Assembly (NCBI GenBank): GCA_016699815.1
Contig: CP065012.1
Location: 1,426,001-1,490,000 of the forward strand
From: Chitinophagaceae bacterium
Lineage (GTDB): Bacteria > Bacteroidota > Bacteroidia > Chitinophagales > Chitinophagaceae
DNA length: 64,000 nt
Direction of reading: 5' to 3'
Positions within the stretch are counted from its first letter, which is position 1. Each line of letters begins with the position of its first letter. Position numbers and translations under genes: made by a program. A model generated the notes under the pieces. That model made no database searches, had not been told where the DNA came from, and was given only the letters and a program-made list of their open reading frames with translations. This document shows, piece by piece, positions 61,459 through 64,000 of the stretch.

Positions 61459-62592
61459 TTGTTACCTAATACTACCTCTCACAGGTTTACAGCGCTTGAT
61501 GTTTTCAGGGGGCTTACCATTTGTTTTATGATTATTGTAAATACCCCGGGTAGCTATGTTACCACTTTTTATCCTTTGCTCCATGCACAATGGAATGGGT
61601 TTACCCCAACCGATCTCGTATTTCCATCCTTTTTATTTGCCGTAGGCAATGCTTTAAGTTTTGTAACTCCTAAATGGCAAAAGCTTTCCCAAAAACTGGT
61701 TTTACTAAAAATATTTAAGCGAACAATAATCATTTTCCTTCTGGGGTTATTATTAAACTGGTTCCCATTTGTAAAATATAACCATGAGGGCGGCTTGTTT
61801 TTTTTTCCCCTTTTCTGACTTAAGGATTTTTGGTGTGCTGCAGCGCATTGCCCTGTGTTATGGATTTACGGCTTTATTTATTTATTATTTTAAACCCAAA
61901 ACGATAGCGTTAATAGGTATGAGTTTTCTGTTGGTTTATTGGATTATTTTATATGCTTTTGCCCTTTCGGGCAACCCATTAAGTATCACAGATAATGTTG
62001 GCTCTGCTATAGACCGATGGCTTGTAGGAGAAAAGCATTTGTATCATGGAGAAGGAATTGCATTTGATCCAGAAGGTTTATTGAGTACCTTACCCTCTAT
62101 TGTAAATGTAATTGCCGGGTTTATTGCAGGAATTTTTATTCAAAAAAAGGGAAATACTTATGAGTTGCTCGCAAAATTATTATTAGCCGGTTTTATATTT
62201 GTTTTTGTAGCCTATTGCTTGAATTTTTACTTCCCCATTAATAAAAAATTATGGACCAGCTCTTTTTCTGTATTGACCATTGGGCTGGATTGTATTTTAC
62301 TAGCATCCCTTATTTATGTAATAGATTTTTTAAACATAAAAAAATGGGGGTACTTCTTTGAAGTATTTGGCCGTAACCCTTTATTCATTTACTTGTTAAG
62401 TGAGCTGGGGTAATTATTTTATATTTTTTATCAACAAAAAGTGGAGTATCCTATTATCAGTGGATTTATGTAAATATTTTCAGCGATGCAGGCGGTAACA
62501 TAGGCTCGTTATTATTTGCCCTAAGCTTTATGCTCTTTTGCTGGGTAATTGGTTTATGGCTCGACAAGAAAAAAATATATATCAGGGTTTAA
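61459..62592 (+). pseudogene. DUF5009/heparan-glucosaminide acetyltransferase-like membrane protein, two frameshifts
   Basis: The reading begins at TTG 61459 (no ATG) with RFTALDVFRGLTICFMIIVN, the signature of NagX/HGSNAT-like multi-pass acyltransferases. It shifts frame at the T9C4T4 run (61798-61815; GGLFFFP to FSDLRIFGVLQRIALCYG) and again at GGGG (about 62408-62411; SELG to VIILYFLSTKSG), returning to the first frame and ending at 62592. Restored length is about 378 residues with about ten membrane helices, full length for the family. One base extra in the first homopolymer and one base missing in the second explain everything, so sequencing error is as likely as decay. Confidence 0.75.
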
Positions 62593-62682
62593 GTTTACAC
62601 ACAAATAGGCCAACGGTTACACTTTAAATATTTTCTTTTTGAGTTCCAGAAGCGTATTAAATGTAGATATAGTACATAAAAT

Positions 62683-62708
62683 AAAAAAGGCTGGTGTGTA
62701 AACCAGCC
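62683..62708 (-). terminator. Terminator after tRNA-Asn (minus strand)
   Basis: On the minus strand GGCTGGT (62708-62702) pairs with ACCAGCC (62695-62689), loop TTACAC, followed by TTTTTTAT. It begins 9 bp past the tRNA-Asn 3' end. Confidence 0.82.
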
Positions 62709-62716
62709 TCTTGAAG

Positions 62717-62790
62717 CTCCCCCTGCTGGACTTGAACCAGCGACCCTCTGATTAACAGTCAGATGCTCTAACCAACTGAGCTAAGGAGGA
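62717..62790 (-). tRNA. tRNA-Asn (GTT)
   Basis: On the minus strand: acceptor TCCTCCT/AGGGGGA, D arm GCTCAGTTGGTTAGAGC, anticodon loop CTGTTAA (GTT), T arm CTGG-TTCAAGT-CCAG, discriminator G, no encoded CCA. All stems pair. Confidence 0.95.
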
Positions 62791-62971
62791 ATTTTACCCT
62801 AATACTTTTTTATTAAGGGCTGCAAAAATAAGCGTTTTTCTATTTTAGGCAACTATTTTACCCAACTTATTTTGCTTTTAATCATTTACTTACCAATTTT
62901 TATTAATTTGGTATCCCATTCCTTCCGAAAACCTTATCTGCCCTAATTATTTTTTACCTAAATTATTACAG

Positions 62972-64000
62972 ATGAAATATTTCGGGTTTCTAATAGGATT
63001 AGTATTTTCCTTTGCTTCTTTTGGACAAATCCCATATTACAACAATAATTATTCTATATGGGAAGAATCAAATGTATTGGTAGGCACTGCAAATAATTAT
63101 TGTAACCGGCCGGTAGAAATAAGGGTAAATATTTACAAACCAGTTGCCGATAACAATACAAAAAGGCCGGTTGTGATTTTTGTTCCCGGTGGCGCCTTTG
63201 TTTCTACAGCCGACCAAAACCAGGGCCAAATGAATGAAATGGCTCAAGCCTTGGCCAAACGTGGCTATGTAGCCGTAACAGCAGATTATAGAGAAGGTGT
63301 GCACCTTTACCCTTATAACACTGGCTACCCCGAAGTATTAAACGGTGGTTTTATAAACCCATTTGCAGATTATGCTTCGCTTTATGCAACTGATAATGAT
63401 GAGGTGTATAGGGCCGTTTACAGGGCAAGGCAAGACCTAAGTTCTATTATTCAATTTATTAAAGCCCGTAATTTACAAGATAGCTCCAGTACCTGTAAGT
63501 TTTTTATTTCGGGCCATAGCGCAGGAGCCATTACCTGCCTGGCTACAGTTTTTATGGATTTACCCTCTGAACGTCCTTCTGCCGCAAATGCCATAGCCCC
63601 GGCAACAAACCCCAGCTGGACCAATAAATGCATTTGGGAATTATTTGGTACTTGCCTGCTATGGCAGGTAAATGGACCCCAGGGTAAAGATGATGCCGCT
63701 TATATAACCCAAAACCCAACTCCTTTTAATTTTGATGCCCCTAATTGTTACCAGCGGCCAGACCTTGGGCCCATGAAAGGAGTTTTATATATCAATAATA
63801 ATTATGATAGTAAAGTATTAGGTATTGCGGCCATGTGTGGGGCGGTTGACAGCCTTAGTTTTATAAATAACCAAACCAACAATCCGGCAATTTGGATGTA
63901 CCACCAGCCTGCTGATATTGTAGTACCTTTTGGAACGGGTAAACCTTTTAATTTTTTAAATGGCTTTTACAACCCGGCACCCAACAGCAACTGGCCGGTT
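62972..64000 (+). CDS. Secreted alpha/beta hydrolase (partial, runs off the right edge)
   Basis: From ATG 62972 the frame is open to the window end (343 codons). Signal peptide MKYFGFLIGLVFSFASFGQ, then a carboxylesterase-like core: RPVVIFVPGGAFVSTADQNQ (oxyanion region), KRGYVAVTADYREG and the nucleophile elbow FISGHSAGAI. YHQPADIVVPFGTG probably carries the acid. Probably a lipase/esterase or feruloyl-esterase type; substrate unknown. The C-terminus, where a sorting domain would be expected, is missing. Confidence 0.85.
   Translation, partial: MKYFGFLIGLVFSFASFGQIPYYNNNYSIWEESNVLVGTANNYCNRPVEIRVNIYKPVADNNTKRPVVIFVPGGAFVSTADQNQGQMNEMAQALAKRGYVAVTADYREGVHLYPYNTGYPEVLNGGFINPFADYASLYATDNDEVYRAVYRARQDLSSIIQFIKARNLQDSSSTCKFFISGHSAGAITCLATVFMDLPSERPSAANAIAPATNPSWTNKCIWELFGTCLLWQVNGPQGKDDAAYITQNPTPFNFDAPNCYQRPDLGPMKGVLYINNNYDSKVLGIAAMCGAVDSLSFINNQTNNPAIWMYHQPADIVVPFGTGKPFNFLNGFYNPAPNSNWPV

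Overview
This 64 kb window is bacterial chromosome, most likely Bacteroidota and probably near Chitinophagaceae. The case rests on AT-rich intergenic DNA, few purine-rich ribosome-binding sites, a Bacteroidetes-type -7 box before feoB, and lineage-typical genes (DUF4834, DUF4286, IPExxxVDY, PKD-repeat esterase, histone H1-like protein, bTHX). The organism is inferred from gene content only. The left edge cuts a PKD-repeat esterase and the right edge cuts an alpha/beta hydrolase.

Housekeeping blocks: polA, an SDR oxidoreductase, a histone H1-like protein, a coiled-coil protein and pyrH (3.0-8.8 kb); a UvrD-type helicase-nuclease, DUF4834, a PspC protein and its PadR regulator, a lipoprotein, uvrB, DUF1569, kdsB, DUF2007 and cysS (16.8-29.9 kb); asd, DUF4286, HU, bTHX, rho, a secreted protein, a Na+/solute symporter, IPExxxVDY, an M28 peptidase and feoB (41.6-53.5 kb); then an aminotransferase, rhodanese, mannose-1-phosphate guanylyltransferase and kdsD cluster on the minus strand, and recQ (53.5-59.7 kb). 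kdsB and kdsD both serve CMP-Kdo synthesis for lipopolysaccharide.

Three accessory regions stand out. (1) At 8.9-16.8 kb an orphan polyvalent protein of more than 2,500 codons lies between pyrH and the helicase gene. It has ParB-like, kinase-like and duplicated HExxH zincin-like modules, is split by a frameshift and has no recognisable start. (2) At 30.2-41.5 kb there is a tandem array of five cassettes. Each starts with a 93-bp palindromic leader, next to one intact and two decapitated copies of an XRE regulator. The leader is followed by a Sec-secreted protein, in cassettes B-E usually with a glycine-rich hydrophobic segment, and a tiny two-helix membrane protein; then a terminator and a conserved secreted protein (the KTLVELIK family) whose copies carry long near-identical DNA blocks. 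I read cassettes B-E as candidate secreted toxin (bacteriocin-like)/immunity pairs spread by duplication and exchange of the variable part. This is the best candidate in the window for an undescribed system. (3) At 59.8-60.5 kb a tRNA-Phe gene is preceded by five 45-bp tandem units resembling its own 5' half, and followed by a GIY-YIG nuclease gene and a 53-bp exact duplicate of the tRNA 3' half fused to a palindrome.

Several genes are broken: cysS (one indel in an A run), a DUF5009-like acyltransferase (two compensating homopolymer indels), the polyvalent gene, and in-frame stops in two cassette genes. The homopolymer cases may be sequencing errors; the others look like real decay.
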